Shown here piece after piece: positions 63,850 to 64,000 of a DNA stretch of 64,000 nucleotides (the first letter of the stretch is position 1; the number at the start of each line of letters is the position of its first letter). Position numbers and translations under genes: made by a program. The stretch comes from Mariniblastus sp. (GTDB taxonomy: Bacteria; Planctomycetota; Planctomycetia; Pirellulales; Pirellulaceae). The notes under the pieces are model-generated. The model did not search any database. It was not told the DNA's origin and saw only the letters and a program-made list of their open reading frames with translations. Where the stretch lies: positions 1 to 64,000 of the forward strand of contig JAKVBG010000023.1 of the NCBI GenBank assembly GCA_022447605.1. The letters are read 5' to 3'.

Positions 63850-64000
63850 TTAGTATTCACCCGTGATAACCTGGTTGTCGTCGACAGCAATCAACTGAGC
63901 ATAAACGCTGTTCACTTGACCGAATCCACCGTTCCATTCGATCGTTTCTTTGATGAAACGGACCGAACCATCACAAAAACCAGAGTTGACACCAGCCGGG
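63850..64000 (-). CDS. DUF1559 family protein, C-terminal part
   Basis: The minus strand is open from the right edge to a TAA at 63850-63852, encoding PAGVNSGFCDGSVRFIKETI and onwards to DDNQVITGEY. The GVNxxFxDGSVRFI pattern is the DUF1559 C-terminal motif (the DG domain end). Codons are again T-rich. The N-terminal pseudopilin part lies outside the window. Confidence 0.85.
   Translation of the reverse strand, partial: PAGVNSGFCDGSVRFIKETIEWNGGFGQVNSVYAQLIAVDDNQVITGEY

Noticed and set aside
1..64000. Genome-wide TGA reassignment (code 4 or 25)
   Set aside because: Several genes, including corA, the esterase and the P-II gene, end properly in TGA at the family's normal length.

Overview
The window comes from a planctomycete chromosome. 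The support is a set of families typical of Planctomycetota: two DUF1559 pseudopilin-like proteins (12232-13398 and a partial one at the right edge), a DUF1549/DUF1553 plus DUF1501 pair, a YTV-type wall protein, a PEP-CTERM protein, two sulfatases, Tat-exported Gfo/Idh/MocA and isomerase-like proteins, and a BNR-repeat protein. LpxD and LpxI indicate a Gram-negative lipid A pathway.

Layout. 1-5.9 kb: partial lipoate ligase (-), YTV protein, a BRCT-MerR-TPR protein directly followed by a DUF389 membrane protein. 6-11.5 kb (-): rpmI, rplT, pheS, pheT and a glycosyltransferase. 12-16 kb: a DUF1559 gene and a small lipoprotein gene separated by a terminator, then lpxD-lpxI. 16-16.7 kb (-): P-II protein coupled to a degenerate receiver-like protein. 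16.9-20.1 kb: a stand-alone DsbD N-domain protein and a full DsbD whose C-terminal thioredoxin motif carries an in-frame TGA. 20-36 kb: purM, glgX, a glycoside hydrolase, a Cys-rich secreted protein, NhaC antiporter, BNR/PDZ protein, MFS transporter, an RG-rich secreted protein, and a symporter fused to a solute-binding domain. 36-43.9 kb: DUF3500 protein, esterase, corA, a CAU tRNA, PEP-CTERM protein, and an NMT1/SsuA-like ABC transporter. 44-57.5 kb: two sulfatases, a second in-frame-TGA thioredoxin-like gene, oxidoreductase/isomerase pair, DUF1501/DUF1553 pair, DUF1295 protein. 58-64 kb: rsmG, plsC-like, cdsA, rhaB, DUF454 protein, then a lipoprotein and DUF1559 C-terminus.

The most important observation is that two genes (17667-20147 and 46136-47260) are each interrupted once by TGA at a position where a redox cysteine is expected. 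Both continue in frame with clear homologous or thioredoxin-like sequence, and both have a stem-loop right after the TGA that resembles a bacterial SECIS. I interpret both as selenoproteins: a selenocysteine form of DsbD and a two-domain secreted thioredoxin-like protein. TGA is also an ordinary stop in this window (for example corA and the esterase gene), so general codon reassignment is unlikely. No selA, selB, selD or selC was seen here. Together with the extra DsbD-alpha protein and the Cys-rich secreted protein, this suggests active extracytoplasmic thiol/selenol redox chemistry; that link is inference.
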